DNA from: a virus
DNA length: 44,938 nucleotides
Virus record (IMG/VR): IMGVR_UViG_3300050014_000137
Coordinates: 1 to 44,938 of that record
Strand: one strand, 5' to 3'
Part shown: one piece after another, positions 1 to 8,026 of the stretch
Layout: each line of letters opens with the position of its first letter
How positions within the stretch are numbered: the stretch's first letter is position 1
Program-made: the position numbers and the translations under genes
Notes under the pieces: generated by a model
Seen by the model: the letters and a program-made list of their open reading frames with translations, nothing else
What the model was told of the DNA's origin: nothing
Databases searched by the model: none

Positions 1-127
1 GCGTGCGAGCCATGTCACCCTGCGCGACCTTGCTCGACTGATACGCAGCGACGAGACGCAGAAGGGTCTTTTCCGCGTTCGTCATGTCCGCGACATTCTT
101 GCGAATACCCATCGAGAGCGCGAGTTC
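1..127. repeat. 127-bp terminal direct repeat, left copy
   Basis: Bases 1-127 are identical to bases 44812-44938. The tape measure reading frame runs through the repeat and continues in phase across the join, so the window is a circular molecule (44,811 bp unique) opened at an arbitrary point inside that gene. A repeat of exactly 127 bp matches a k-mer size commonly used by short-read assemblers, so it is most likely an assembly overlap and not a packaged terminal redundancy. The real ends could be headful-permuted, cohesive or direct repeats. Confidence 0.95.
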
Positions 128-991
128 CTTGATGCGGGTCAGGCTGACATCGACGCCAAGGGATCGCATCGCACGCGCCTGTCCTGTGAGCACACCCTGC
201 ATCTTGGTGAAGACATCTTCAATCTTCATGTTACGCAAGGAGGCAAAGTCAAGTGTGAGTCGGGTCAGCACTTCAGACAGGGCATAGGCGTTCTTGTTCG
301 CGATGCCGCTGGATTCAGCAATCTGGAAGAAGGTGGACTGATACTCCATGAGGCGCTTCGGGTCCATACCGAACGCAGCGCTCAGAGAACTCACAAACTG
401 GTTCGCCTCACCGATGTTGTTACGCATCGCAACCTGAAACAAGTTCAGAGTCTCGATGAAGTCGATAGCCCCACCGACCGTCACCTTGAGAACTCCAGCA
501 AGCGCGGTCAGGGCGAAGAAGGCGAAGAAAATGGTGGAGCGCAACTGAATGAACGACCCACCGAGGGTCTTAGTTGCCGCGCCGCCCGTCTTAGCCATCG
601 TACCGATAGTCGCCGTGACAGACTGTACCTTGTTCTTCACGGCGTCAAGGACGCTACCTGTCGCAGCAGCGCCAGTGACCGCCTCGACAGCGCTCGTACC
701 CGCGCCAGCCGTAGCCGCAGCGACCTCAGACGCGGCACCCGCACCGACGCCCGAAACTGCCGCAGCGCCAGGAAGCGCGCTTGCCGTGGACATCTTAGCA
801 GCATTAGCGCCCGCGTTTGTACTCACACGGGCAAGGGCAGGACCAAGGGTGGCAAGTTTGGTCAAGGTTGGACCGAGGGTCAGCGCCAACCGAGACAGAG
901 AGGCAGTAAGTAGGTCGATACTAGCCGCAGCGCTGCCTGCTTCGGCTACGACATTGATAGCAAGTTCGTCTACCGTGATGGAGTCTGCCAT
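1..991 (-). CDS. Tail tape measure protein, N-terminal part (cut by window start)
   Basis: This is the N-terminal 330 residues of the tape measure protein, which sets tail length and is threaded through the tail tube. The start is ATG at 991 (MADSITVDEL). The protein begins with a helical, Ala/Ser/Thr-rich stretch, then a hydrophobic segment near residue 150 (FFAFFALTAL) and a conserved-looking region (FIETLNLFQVAM, LGVDVSLTRIKEL) seen in many siphophage tape measures. The frame continues without interruption across the circular join into 44811-42968. The rejoined gene is 2,835 nt and 944 residues, which would predict a tail of roughly 140 nm by the usual length rule. It lies directly downstream of the tail chaperone pair, as expected. 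Confidence 0.9.
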   Translation of the reverse strand, partial: MADSITVDELAINVVAEAGSAAASIDLLTASLSRLALTLGPTLTKLATLGPALARVSTNAGANAAKMSTASALPGAAAVSGVGAGAASEVAAATAGAGTSAVEAVTGAAATGSVLDAVKNKVQSVTATIGTMAKTGGAATKTLGGSFIQLRSTIFFAFFALTALAGVLKVTVGGAIDFIETLNLFQVAMRNNIGEANQFVSSLSAAFGMDPKRLMEYQSTFFQIAESSGIANKNAYALSEVLTRLTLDFASLRNMKIEDVFTKMQGVLTGQARAMRSLGVDVSLTRIKELALSMGIRKNVADMTNAEKTLLRLVAAYQSSKVAQGDMART

Positions 992-1036
992 CTACCTAAC
1001 ATCCATTCAGGTATGAAAACGGGGCGAGCACACCCA

Positions 1037-1456
1037 TTATGTGCTCGCCCCTGTCGGTTTCTGCAACGAAAGCGCGGCTGCGACTGCCAAGAAATCGGCG
1101 TGCATCTTTCGCAACTCCCGCTCCTTCTTCTGAGCCTTCAACTGCTCGTCCAACTCGTAAGCGATGATGGGTTCAGAAGGATACTTTGCCGAACTGGACT
1201 TGGAGAACGCATGGGATAGAACCGCACTGACTGCGAGCATGACATACCTTCCGGTATTCCACGCCTGCACATCGTTCTGAATCGCGTCGTTGCGTTGCTT
1301 GATTGTGTTGCTCGCGATGGCGAACTTCACTATCTCAGGGTCGCCATGCCAGAACTCGTCGTAGGTGACGCCAATCGTGAGTACCTGAGAGCACAAGTCT
1401 TCGAAGTAGTCGGAGATTGAGTCGTAGTGCTTCTCAGACTTCTGCGAATCAGAGGC
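1037..1456 (-). CDS. Tail assembly chaperone, frameshifted second reading frame
   Basis: Second half of the tail chaperone pair, equivalent to the T part of lambda G/GT. It is reached by ribosomal frameshifting from the upstream ORF. The frame is -1 relative to that ORF and stays open well before any start codon. The only nearby start is TTG at 1396, and sensible coding sequence (KHYDSISDYFEDLC, then EEFW-like YDEFWHGDP) already lies upstream of it. I therefore drew the feature from the end of the first ORF. No Shine-Dalgarno precedes the TTG. I could not find a canonical slippery heptamer; the shift should occur near the first ORF's end (SEKK). The fusion would help load tail subunits on the tape measure protein. 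Confidence 0.7.
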   Translation of the reverse strand, partial: ASDSQKSEKHYDSISDYFEDLCSQVLTIGVTYDEFWHGDPEIVKFAIASNTIKQRNDAIQNDVQAWNTGRYVMLAVSAVLSHAFSKSSSAKYPSEPIIAYELDEQLKAQKKERELRKMHADFLAVAAALSLQKPTGAST

Positions 1457-1755
1457 TACTTCTTCTCCGACTCGCCCAAGCCGAAAAGTTCGGCATACTG
1501 CTCCGACAGACTCTCGAACAGGTCTTCGAACTCAACCACACCTGAGTCGAGCAGGTCGTCCAGCATAGCCGCAGCTTTGTTCGGGTTGAACTTGTACTGG
1601 CTGAACAGAGCCGCAAAGAACATCAGGGCAATAGCCGACTGCGGCTTGCCCTGAATCTGTCCAGTGTCGAGACCCTGCGACTCAGCGGCACGGATGCCTG
1701 CACGAGTCATTTTCAGTTCGTAGGTCTTGCCCTCATGCTCCACGCTTGCAATCAT
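1456..1755 (-). CDS. Tail assembly chaperone, first reading frame
   Basis: A 99-residue protein at the position of lambda gpG: between the major tail protein and the tape measure. It begins MIASVEHEGK and has the compact helical C-terminal half typical of this group (FFAALFSQYKFNP, then an acidic segment VVEFEDLFESL). A good Shine-Dalgarno (GAAGGAGAGA) precedes the ATG at 1755. Its last codons overlap the -1 frame of the next ORF, so a fraction of ribosomes probably makes a roughly 240-residue fusion. Both products act during tail assembly and are normally absent from the mature virion. The assignment rests mainly on position and architecture. Confidence 0.72.
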   Translation of the reverse strand: MIASVEHEGKTYELKMTRAGIRAAESQGLDTGQIQGKPQSAIALMFFAALFSQYKFNPNKAAAMLDDLLDSGVVEFEDLFESLSEQYAELFGLGESEKK

Positions 1756-1787
1756 GTGCTCTCTCCTTCACATGGTCTGTCAAATGT

Positions 1788-1809
1788 GCGACCATTTGGG
1801 GCTGGTCGC
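1788..1809 (-). terminator. Hairpin between major tail protein and chaperone genes
   Basis: An inverted repeat GCGACCA / TGGTCGC with an 8-nt loop lies just after the major tail protein stop codon. There is no U-tract, so it is more likely a partial terminator or an mRNA-stabilising structure. It may lower expression of the chaperone and tape measure relative to the abundant tail tube protein. Confidence 0.45.
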
Positions 1810-1823
1810 CCACCCATCAAGAC

Positions 1824-2285
1824 TTAAGAAACCTCGTCCTCATCGACCTCGATAAGTGCGGTAGCCTGCGAGATGTAGAGGGTCGTGGTCGCAGCCGCGT
1901 CAACCGCAGCCTCACCGGGAGCCACAGGCAGAACCTCGCCGGTCCACCAGTACCGCTTGGACAGCGGAGCGGGGAACACGATGGAGAAGGCGCGGGCCTT
2001 GCCAGTAGCCGCGTCAGCAGCCGCAGCGTTCGCAGCCTCGACGAGTTCGGGCGTCATGTTGGCCTTGAACTCGAACGAGCCGCCGAGGTCCATGAGACCA
2101 TTGATGTACGTCTTCTGGCGCAGTTCAGCCAGCGTGGTCGTATCAATCTTGGCGGGTGCCGCGTTCATTGCAGGGGTAGAAGTGATGTCGGGAATCTCAG
2201 TCCACGAGGACGGGATAACCGGAACACCATCGGTCACGGTGGACTCACCGTAGTAGACCTTGATGCCAGCGGTGCTCTGTGCCAT
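1824..2285 (-). CDS. Major tail (tube) protein
   Basis: A 153-residue protein in the major tail protein slot, directly upstream of the chaperone pair and downstream of the tail terminator gene. It is rich in beta-prone and small residues and has the length of siphophage tube proteins. Features seen: an N-terminal MAQSTAGIKVYYGES, a central DLGGSFEFKANMTP, an Ala-rich helix, and a WWTGEVLPVAPGE strand region. It would polymerise into the tail tube around the tape measure. A Shine-Dalgarno AAGGAGT precedes the ATG at 2285. The call is from context and general character, not from a diagnostic motif. Confidence 0.72.
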   Translation of the reverse strand: MAQSTAGIKVYYGESTVTDGVPVIPSSWTEIPDITSTPAMNAAPAKIDTTTLAELRQKTYINGLMDLGGSFEFKANMTPELVEAANAAAADAATGKARAFSIVFPAPLSKRYWWTGEVLPVAPGEAAVDAAATTTLYISQATALIEVDEDEVS

Positions 2286-2297
2286 TGAAGTTACTCC

Positions 2298-2714
2298 TTA
2301 TCGTCTGTACGAATAGCCATACGAATCTGCCACACACTCTCCGCGCCAAACATTCGAAAGCACATCTGGTGTGACAGTTTGTGCCGGACGCCCTGATTTC
2401 CGAGTGATTGCGTAGGCTTCACTCAAAGTGTCGCTCACTTCCGCCATCAGTCGTCGTCCCGCATCCCACATACTCAGAACCGTTCCATCTGTATCCTTGC
2501 AGGAGCGAGTCAGAATATCAACTTGGTATCCCAGAACCGTTCGTTCCTCGTCGTTCACCGTGGCATACCCCTTCGGGATGTTGGTGATTTCGTGCAGGAC
2601 GAGCATGGGATACGCTTTCGGGCTTTCGTCGTATGGCTTTCGAACATTCACATTCGGGATGGAAAACTCATGCTCCTTCAGCGTTGCAAGGATGTCGTCA
2701 TACAGTGACCGCAC
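2298..2714 (-). CDS. Tail terminator (tail completion) protein
   Basis: A 138-residue protein between the gp10-like connector and the major tail protein, the usual place for the tail terminator that caps the tube at the head-proximal end. It begins with a helix (MRSLYDDILATLKEHEF), then strands typical of this fold, such as YPMLVLHEI and VLGYQVDILTR. A long helix follows (GRRLMAEVSDTL). Its start overlaps the preceding gene by 17 nt, indicating coupled translation. Function is inferred from gene order and predicted fold. Confidence 0.6.
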   Translation of the reverse strand: MRSLYDDILATLKEHEFSIPNVNVRKPYDESPKAYPMLVLHEITNIPKGYATVNDEERTVLGYQVDILTRSCKDTDGTVLSMWDAGRRLMAEVSDTLSEAYAITRKSGRPAQTVTPDVLSNVWRGECVADSYGYSYRR

Positions 2715-3222
2715 GAAGCAACGCCTCCTTTATCACTTGTCGCGCCGGAGCCAACGCGCTTACATGACGCATTGCGGCTGCGGCGTTAGCCATCGGTGCC
2801 TGTGGGAGAAGACCGAAGGAGATGGTCGGTTCCCCACTACGGTCATCCAGATAGACCCACGCTTGCTTGGTCGGGTCTGGATGATAGCCCGCAGCAGCCA
2901 TCGCCGCGTTCGGATACGCACCCGCCGCACCAGCAGCGCCAGTCCCGAATTCAAGGAACGGCACTTGTGCTCCGCGCCAGATAACATCATGTCCTGGGAG
3001 ACCAACCTCAACACTGACAGCGTTCGGGTCTCCGCCCATATAGTTACCGTCTACATCCGATATGGAGGTGATTCCCGCGCGTACATCCAAAGCGATGCTC
3101 GCACATGTCGCCTGCTCGATGTCAACTTTGACCTCATCACGAAGACCCAGAGACAGGTTCTTCATGCCAGCAATCAGACTGCGAACATCTGCTACACTAA
3201 GAGACAGGGTTCTCTGAGGCAT
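2698..3222 (-). CDS. HK97 gp10-like head-tail connector / minor capsid protein
   Basis: A protein of about 174 residues at the position of the HK97 gp10 family, which joins the neck to the tail. A longer start at 3273 exists, but it would overlap the preceding gene by 77 nt, so I chose ATG at 3222 (MPQRTLSLS). The family-like pattern is a basic-acidic N-terminal helix followed by a Gly-rich strand region (PFLEFGTGAAG) and a C-terminal helix ending with ARQVIKEALLRAV. The motif FLEFGT closely resembles the conserved E(F/Y)GT of gp10 proteins. It overlaps both neighbours, as is usual in head-tail joining modules. Confidence 0.65.
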   Translation of the reverse strand: MPQRTLSLSVADVRSLIAGMKNLSLGLRDEVKVDIEQATCASIALDVRAGITSISDVDGNYMGGDPNAVSVEVGLPGHDVIWRGAQVPFLEFGTGAAGAAGAYPNAAMAAAGYHPDPTKQAWVYLDDRSGEPTISFGLLPQAPMANAAAAMRHVSALAPARQVIKEALLRAVTV

Positions 3223-3571
3223 CTGAACCCAATCGTTTGAAAGAGACCTCTGTGACTCCGATACCCGGCGCAAGTCCTACGATTTCAAAATCGGCATCTG
3301 CGGCAAGCGAATCGAACTCGCCCGGTGCCACATCCATCCACACCCTATCAAATCGTTTGAGACCTTCGACTTCCGTGTTCGAAGTCATTGCTCTCCGATC
3401 ATCCCTATACTCAGGACCAGCCGCGAGAGTTTCTGGGTTCAAGGTTCGCAAGGTGCTCAAGACTCGCCAATTCCAGCGATGCAGCACCGGAGTGCCATAC
3501 TGCCGTACACCATTCTCGATGAAACCCGACGCAATCCACAGAGGGCGTTTGAGGTTTTCAGCGAAAGGCAT
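3197..3571 (-). CDS. Head closure / minor capsid protein
   Basis: A 124-residue protein between the head-tail adaptor and the gp10-like gene. This slot normally encodes the head closure (stopper) protein that docks under the adaptor ring and retains packaged DNA. The sequence starts MPFAENLKRPLWIASG and contains a short aromatic-rich strand region (LHRWNWRVLSTL). No diagnostic motif was recognised. The start overlaps nothing upstream (the previous gene ends 3 nt away), and its 3' end overlaps the next gene by 26 nt. The role is inferred from position. Confidence 0.5.
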   Translation of the reverse strand: MPFAENLKRPLWIASGFIENGVRQYGTPVLHRWNWRVLSTLRTLNPETLAAGPEYRDDRRAMTSNTEVEGLKRFDRVWMDVAPGEFDSLAADADFEIVGLAPGIGVTEVSFKRLGSDASENPVS

Positions 3572-3573
3572 GG

Positions 3574-3912
3574 TTAACCAGTTTCGACAGGAATGGCGAT
3601 GCGTCCGAGCATAGACTTTGGGAAAGACCCCGCCTCGAACGCTCTGGACACACCGTTCTCTGAAAATGAAATCGTGCCGTCCACTCCACGCTTCTGATAC
3701 AGATACACACCCATCTCGATTGCGAGACTGGCGTAGGCTGTTTCGAAGTCCTCCGTGGGAGTGAGGCCACGATAGAACTTGATGGTGTCCACAGCGGCGT
3801 TGGCGGCGAGTTCAGCCACCGCAGTCTCGGCGGGTGTGGGGCTATCAACCCCACACCACGCCAAGACCGACGAGGCGATGTCAGAGGTAAGCGCTATGAC
3901 ATCGAAAGCCAT
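3574..3912 (-). CDS. Head-tail adaptor (gp6-like connector)
   Basis: A 112-residue, mostly helical protein directly after the major capsid gene, where siphophages encode the adaptor that extends the portal ring. The helices are easy to see: AETAVAELAANAAVDTIKFY followed by a second amphipathic helix (ETAYASLAIEMGVYLYQKRG). The phrase E(M)GVYLYQKRG followed by G...SF is typical of gp6/Phage_connect_1 style adaptors, which end with a Gly/Ser-rich tail. It starts 9 nt after the capsid stop. Confidence 0.62.
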   Translation of the reverse strand: MAFDVIALTSDIASSVLAWCGVDSPTPAETAVAELAANAAVDTIKFYRGLTPTEDFETAYASLAIEMGVYLYQKRGVDGTISFSENGVSRAFEAGSFPKSMLGRIAIPVETG

Positions 3913-3920
3913 TGAGTCGC

Positions 3921-4922
3921 CTAACTAACTTCGTTAACGACATACATCTGCGGAGCCGTGAACGGAGTGGTCGTGGTCGCAAGACCAGTAATCTTCGCGT
4001 GCATCCACTCGTGTCCAGAATCGAGACCCCACTGACCGAAAATCTGTCCAGCCTCGCCCGCGCCGGTCTTAGCCAGCGGCTCGTAGAAGAAGTTGCCCTT
4101 GCCGGGAACATCGTTGAGCACGTTATGACAGAGACCAAGATTTGCGAACGTCGCGGTGCCGTTGGGCTGATAGCGATGTCCACCCTCAAGGAACTTCAGG
4201 GTACCGAACGGAGTGAGATACGAAAGCAGGTTGGAACCCGCAACCGTGTTGTCATCCATCGAGGCACGCTGACCCTGATTGAGAATGATTTTGTTCAACT
4301 GAACAATCTGCTCGGGGTTCAGAATACCAACAACGCCCTGCACACCATACGGAGAGTTGATGGACAGGTACTTGGCAACGTCAATGAGCATATCGGGGAC
4401 AAGTTCGTCTCCACCCGCAGTAACGACACCAGATGTGATGGCGGCGTTCAGGCCGCGCGTCTTGTCAACCATGTCAGGAGTCGTAGCCAGCGAGTACACA
4501 CCGTTGAGAATGGTATACTCGATGTCGTTGCGAATCTCAGCGAGACGGTTGGCAATCTGGAACGAGGTCTCAGACGGCACGTTGTTGGACAGACCTTCGA
4601 GGTTCAGACCCGTCAGCGAACGCTGGTCAGACATCTTGCGGTATGTCACGGAGACAGCGCGGTGGAACATCTGGGTGACGTTCTTGGCCTGAGTCCGCTC
4701 AGTGAAGGTCGGCGTCGGAGCCGTCAGTGAGGCGGTCTCAGAAATCGCGGGCTGCGAGGCGGAGCCGATGGAGAACTCGGAACCAGTCAGGAACTCGCGG
4801 GAACCGACAGTGACCCCACCGAGCATATTGAACAGCGGGGTGCGAACGTCGGTCTTATTGAACAGAACTCCGGCAACATTTACCGGGTCGAAAACGCCAG
4901 CAACACCACTCGGAAGCGCCAT
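3921..4922 (-). CDS. Major capsid protein
   Basis: A 333-residue protein following the scaffold, expected to have the HK97 fold. The N-terminal region (VLFNKTDVRTPLF, then LTGSEFSIGSASQP) and the stretch RNDIEYTILNGVYS resemble the capsid group that includes the SU10-type major capsid proteins. A helix-rich region around residues 130-160 (SFQIANRLAEIRNDIEY) would be the spine helix. The C-terminal part has strands such as GTLKFLEGGHRY. A strong Shine-Dalgarno (AAGGAG) lies before the ATG, fitting a highly expressed protein. No internal protease gene is seen, so capsid maturation probably relies on the separate scaffold. Confidence 0.78.
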   Translation of the reverse strand: MALPSGVAGVFDPVNVAGVLFNKTDVRTPLFNMLGGVTVGSREFLTGSEFSIGSASQPAISETASLTAPTPTFTERTQAKNVTQMFHRAVSVTYRKMSDQRSLTGLNLEGLSNNVPSETSFQIANRLAEIRNDIEYTILNGVYSLATTPDMVDKTRGLNAAITSGVVTAGGDELVPDMLIDVAKYLSINSPYGVQGVVGILNPEQIVQLNKIILNQGQRASMDDNTVAGSNLLSYLTPFGTLKFLEGGHRYQPNGTATFANLGLCHNVLNDVPGKGNFFYEPLAKTGAGEAGQIFGQWGLDSGHEWMHAKITGLATTTTPFTAPQMYVVNEVS

Positions 4923-4943
4923 GTTATGTACTCCTTGTTCGGG

Positions 4944-5507
4944 TTATGCACCCGTGGGGTTCATCAGCAGTTCAATAGCCATTGCTTCGTCGCCACTCTT
5001 GATTGCGGCGGCTGCGGCTGCTGCATTTCCCACGGGGGCGGACTGTGAGTTTGCGGGAGCGGTGGCATTACCCAAGAGGATCTGCTTCGCCGCATCGACT
5101 TCAGTCTTGACACTGTTCTGGTGAAGCATCACGAATGAATCCAGTGTAGTGCCGAGCATTTTGTCATCTACGTTGACGAACATCGGGAGGAGAGATTCGA
5201 TTGCATCGTCCGAGAGTCCAGCCGCAGCCAACTTCTTAGCCGTCACAAGCCCCTTGCGGTCGATTGCGAGTGCCTTCTGCGCGTCAGCGATTTCCTTGCG
5301 CTGGATTTCGAGTTTGCCTGCTTCATCAGCCTCAAACTTGGCACGCTCGCGCTCCAACGCATCGGCAATCTTAGTATCCGTGTCGGCGGCTGCGGCGCGT
5401 TCAGCGTTCTTGCGCGCGGTCTCCGATGCGGTGCTGGCCCTACGGTCGGCCTCTACCTGAATCTCGGCCCACTGTTCCTCTGTGAAATCTTCCTTCTTGA
5501 GTGCCAT
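4944..5507 (-). CDS. Capsid scaffolding protein
   Basis: A 187-residue, highly charged helical protein between portal and major capsid. Residues 5-75 form a long coiled-coil-like helix rich in Glu, Lys and Ala (TEEQWAEIQVEAD, FEADEAGKLEIQ). Then comes GLSDDAIESLLPMFV, a motif commonly seen in scaffolds of the DUF4355 type, and an Ala-rich flexible tail. Scaffolds direct procapsid assembly and leave before DNA packaging. The ATG is preceded by GGGAGATA. Composition, order and the LSDDAIESLL motif agree. Confidence 0.78.
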   Translation of the reverse strand: MALKKEDFTEEQWAEIQVEADRRASTASETARKNAERAAAADTDTKIADALERERAKFEADEAGKLEIQRKEIADAQKALAIDRKGLVTAKKLAAAGLSDDAIESLLPMFVNVDDKMLGTTLDSFVMLHQNSVKTEVDAAKQILLGNATAPANSQSAPVGNAAAAAAAIKSGDEAMAIELLMNPTGA

Positions 5508-5545
5508 GTTGCTATCTCCCTGTCAGTGTCGGATAAACGACCCTG

Positions 5546-7096
5546 CTATGAAACAGCAGTTCCGCCATCGTTCCCTGTCTGCGACTGTCCGCCCTCAGAC
5601 GAGTTCGGCTTGTCGGTTGTTCCCTTGGATGCTTGGATAAGAGCAAGGTCGCTTGCGGCCTTTGCTGCATTTTCCTTAGCAATAGCATCCATACGCATTA
5701 TAACATCACTGACATTATTAGTCAAACCAGCGATGTCCAAAGCATCCTCGGGAGCCATAGCCGCGCTACCCGAAAGAATCTGGAATACCTGAGCCTTGGA
5801 CTGAAGATTCGCGGTCTTGTTGCGGTTGAAGTGGATGTCCACATCGGCAGCGTTGATGTTGGAAACTTCTTTGTTCACATCTAGGATATAGAGGATGACT
5901 GCGAGTGCGTTGCGTTCGGACTGGATGAAGTACGGCTCTTTTGCCGCAGCCACAAGGTCGATGTCCTGCCAACCGTCACGCAGGAACACCGCGTCGCCTG
6001 TGTCTCCCCCGCCACCACCGCGCGTCTTACGGTCAGGCACACCAACGATGACTCGGAGAGTGGATTCTAGATAATCACGCAGCGCTACACCGATGTCAGC
6101 GTTCATGGGTTGACTGATGAAGTCCACCACAGGCGTAACACCGGGCGGGATATTAGCCACATTGAGGAAACCGTTGAGTGAGAGTTTGTCGAAATCGTCC
6201 TTGCCGAGTTCCATACCCATCGCAACCAGAATCGAGTTGACCGCCTGCTGGATGTCGTTCACGCCGTCAGAAGTCACGGCATCAAGGGCATCCATGATGG
6301 AGGTCGCCATCTCCCAATCACCGAGCCGCCAGAGGTTGTTCTGGTACTCGACGATGGGGAGCCAGCCGCCGAACGAGATGTCGGTCGAAGTCTGAAGTTC
6401 AAGCGCTCCACCCGCAACGGGGTCATAGCCGCCCGTGAAGTTGTCCTTGAACACGAACATCTTGGTGGGGGTGTAGACCTTGTAGTAGACGGGACCATTA
6501 ACGGGAGCACCTGGAATCGTGAGTTCGGGAGCACCCTCATACGAGGTTACTGCATAGATTGGCAGTTTGCTAGGGTCTGCCGGGTAGACAACAAAGGTGT
6601 TCATCGGGTCGAGTCGCAGCAGGTTGAGTTTGGTGCCGTTGACCGGATTCTGCTCGGTGAAGCAGCCACGGAAACCGACGCCACAGATGGAACAGTCCTC
6701 CGCAATCTGGATGTCCACGAGTGCCTTGTTCTCAGCGTTCAGGGCGTTGACAAAGTTCTCCATCTGCTTGCGGAACTTGCCCTGTCGGTTCGTGTACTGA
6801 ATCGGCTTGCCAAGGAAGTAGCCCACGATGTCGCGGGTGATGGAGTAGGCGTAGTCCACCGTAATCTTGTTGTCCACATCGGTGCGTGTGGTCTTGAGTC
6901 GTGCGTTGATTGCCGGATGCCAGCCACGCAGGTACTCCTGCAACTGCCGAATCTGGCGACGGTTGTAGGCGTGCATGGGCAGCACGCGCGCGAGGTCGGC
7001 TTTGATAGCCTCTGCCGTGAGTCCATCAACGGTGAGGTTGGTATACAACCGACTACGCCCGCTCAGTACCGATGTTGGGATATTGGTGAACGACAT
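5546..7096 (-). CDS. Portal protein
   Basis: A 516-residue protein of the SPP1 gp6-type portal family, the dodecameric ring through which DNA enters and leaves the head. Evidence: an N-terminal LQEYLRGWHPAIN, then KTTRTDVDNKITVDYAYS followed by DIVGYFLGKPIQY. The pairing of a membrane-like DIVGYFLGKP motif near residue 90 with a long C-terminal helical region and a Gln/Ser/Gly-rich tail is characteristic of these portals. A poly-Gly stretch (TRGGGGGDTGD) sits in the crown or tunnel-loop part. Gene order terminase, metallophosphoesterase, portal, scaffold, capsid supports the call. Confidence 0.88.
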   Translation of the reverse strand: MSFTNIPTSVLSGRSRLYTNLTVDGLTAEAIKADLARVLPMHAYNRRQIRQLQEYLRGWHPAINARLKTTRTDVDNKITVDYAYSITRDIVGYFLGKPIQYTNRQGKFRKQMENFVNALNAENKALVDIQIAEDCSICGVGFRGCFTEQNPVNGTKLNLLRLDPMNTFVVYPADPSKLPIYAVTSYEGAPELTIPGAPVNGPVYYKVYTPTKMFVFKDNFTGGYDPVAGGALELQTSTDISFGGWLPIVEYQNNLWRLGDWEMATSIMDALDAVTSDGVNDIQQAVNSILVAMGMELGKDDFDKLSLNGFLNVANIPPGVTPVVDFISQPMNADIGVALRDYLESTLRVIVGVPDRKTRGGGGGDTGDAVFLRDGWQDIDLVAAAKEPYFIQSERNALAVILYILDVNKEVSNINAADVDIHFNRNKTANLQSKAQVFQILSGSAAMAPEDALDIAGLTNNVSDVIMRMDAIAKENAAKAASDLALIQASKGTTDKPNSSEGGQSQTGNDGGTAVS

Positions 7097-7108
7097 CCTG
7101 CTACCCTT

Positions 7109-8005
7109 CTATTCGTAGACGATACCGTTAGGCGCGGCGAAAACTCCGTCGATTGCAACCACAGGGAACAGGTTGTAACATCCGTTCGGTTGGATATACA
7201 TGACCGCGAAGCCATTTGTCCAAGCGTTGGGCCGGTTGAGAGCATACGATGGATTCATGTGGCAAGCGCACGGAATCTGTGTAGCAGCGTAGGGTAGGGA
7301 GTCCATCGGTGTCACGAGCGTGTGCGTCTGAAGTGTGTGCCCGTGTCCATACATGATGCTGCGACCGTACACCTGCGCGGTTTTCATGGCGTTGTGAATG
7401 TTGGTGTATGTCCCGTGCATGGAGTGAAGGTGCCCGTACTTGGCGGTCTTGCCGTAGTCGAGTACCCGCCAGCCGTCGAGGTGCAGATGCTCCTCAAGTT
7501 CGATGAGACCTTCCATCTCAGGATGTTCCTGAATGTACTGCCGTATCCAGTCCTCGTGATTGCCGAGGTGGAACACCCGCTCTACATCGTCACGAAGGAT
7601 AGCCTCAAGCGGGTCGAGCACATCGCGGTTGAACTCAGCGTAATCCTTCTTCAGTCGCTTACCCTCAACGACCTGCCGCTTGTTACCGACCCAATGCGAC
7701 ACGACCTCAAGGTCTTGGTTGTCGCCACCGAACACGAAGATGTCGGGGTCTAAATCCTCTGTGAACTTGAGAATGTTGCGCCACAATTTCTTGTCGTGCT
7801 TCGGGTGGTGCAGGTCGAACACCGCGATTCCTTTACGCACCTTCGGAGCCGACTCGACTCCACCGAACCAATCAAGGTCGGGATACGCTTTCTTGGCTTC
7901 CCGAATCAGCCTGCGAGCACTACCGCCGTCGATACCGAGTGAGACGCCGAGTTGTTCTCCGCTGAGATGGCAGTACATTTCCCACCATTCACGAGTGCGA
8001 GGCAT
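7109..8005 (-). CDS. Calcineurin-like metallophosphoesterase
   Basis: A 298-residue protein with the full metallophosphoesterase signature: DxH (Asp64, His66 in FDLHHPKHD), GGDN (Asp95-Asn96), GNHED (Asn149, His150) and a late GHGHT motif near residue 220. These residues bind two metal ions and hydrolyse phosphoesters. Residues 1-55 look like a small helix-turn-helix (LSGEQLGVSLGIDGGSARRL) that may bind DNA. It lies between the large terminase and the portal, so it is transcribed with the packaging genes. The substrate is unknown; DNA ends, nucleotides or host phosphoproteins are possible. Placement inside the packaging cassette is unusual but found in some phages. Confidence 0.82.
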   Translation of the reverse strand: MPRTREWWEMYCHLSGEQLGVSLGIDGGSARRLIREAKKAYPDLDWFGGVESAPKVRKGIAVFDLHHPKHDKKLWRNILKFTEDLDPDIFVFGGDNQDLEVVSHWVGNKRQVVEGKRLKKDYAEFNRDVLDPLEAILRDDVERVFHLGNHEDWIRQYIQEHPEMEGLIELEEHLHLDGWRVLDYGKTAKYGHLHSMHGTYTNIHNAMKTAQVYGRSIMYGHGHTLQTHTLVTPMDSLPYAATQIPCACHMNPSYALNRPNAWTNGFAVMYIQPNGCYNLFPVVAIDGVFAAPNGIVYE

Positions 8006-8026
8006 AGGTCTCCTTCGTGTTGCCGG

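Noticed and set aside
549-1016. 155-codon plus-strand Ala/Val-rich ORF
   Set aside because: Antisense shadow of the Ala-rich start of the tape measure gene.
2428-3240. 270-codon plus-strand ORF opposite the head-tail joining genes
   Set aside because: Antisense to well-supported overlapping genes, no ribosome site and no domain.
4513-4521. TGGTATACT resembling an extended -10, plus strand
   Set aside because: It lies antisense inside the major capsid gene with no matching -35 or downstream plus-strand gene.
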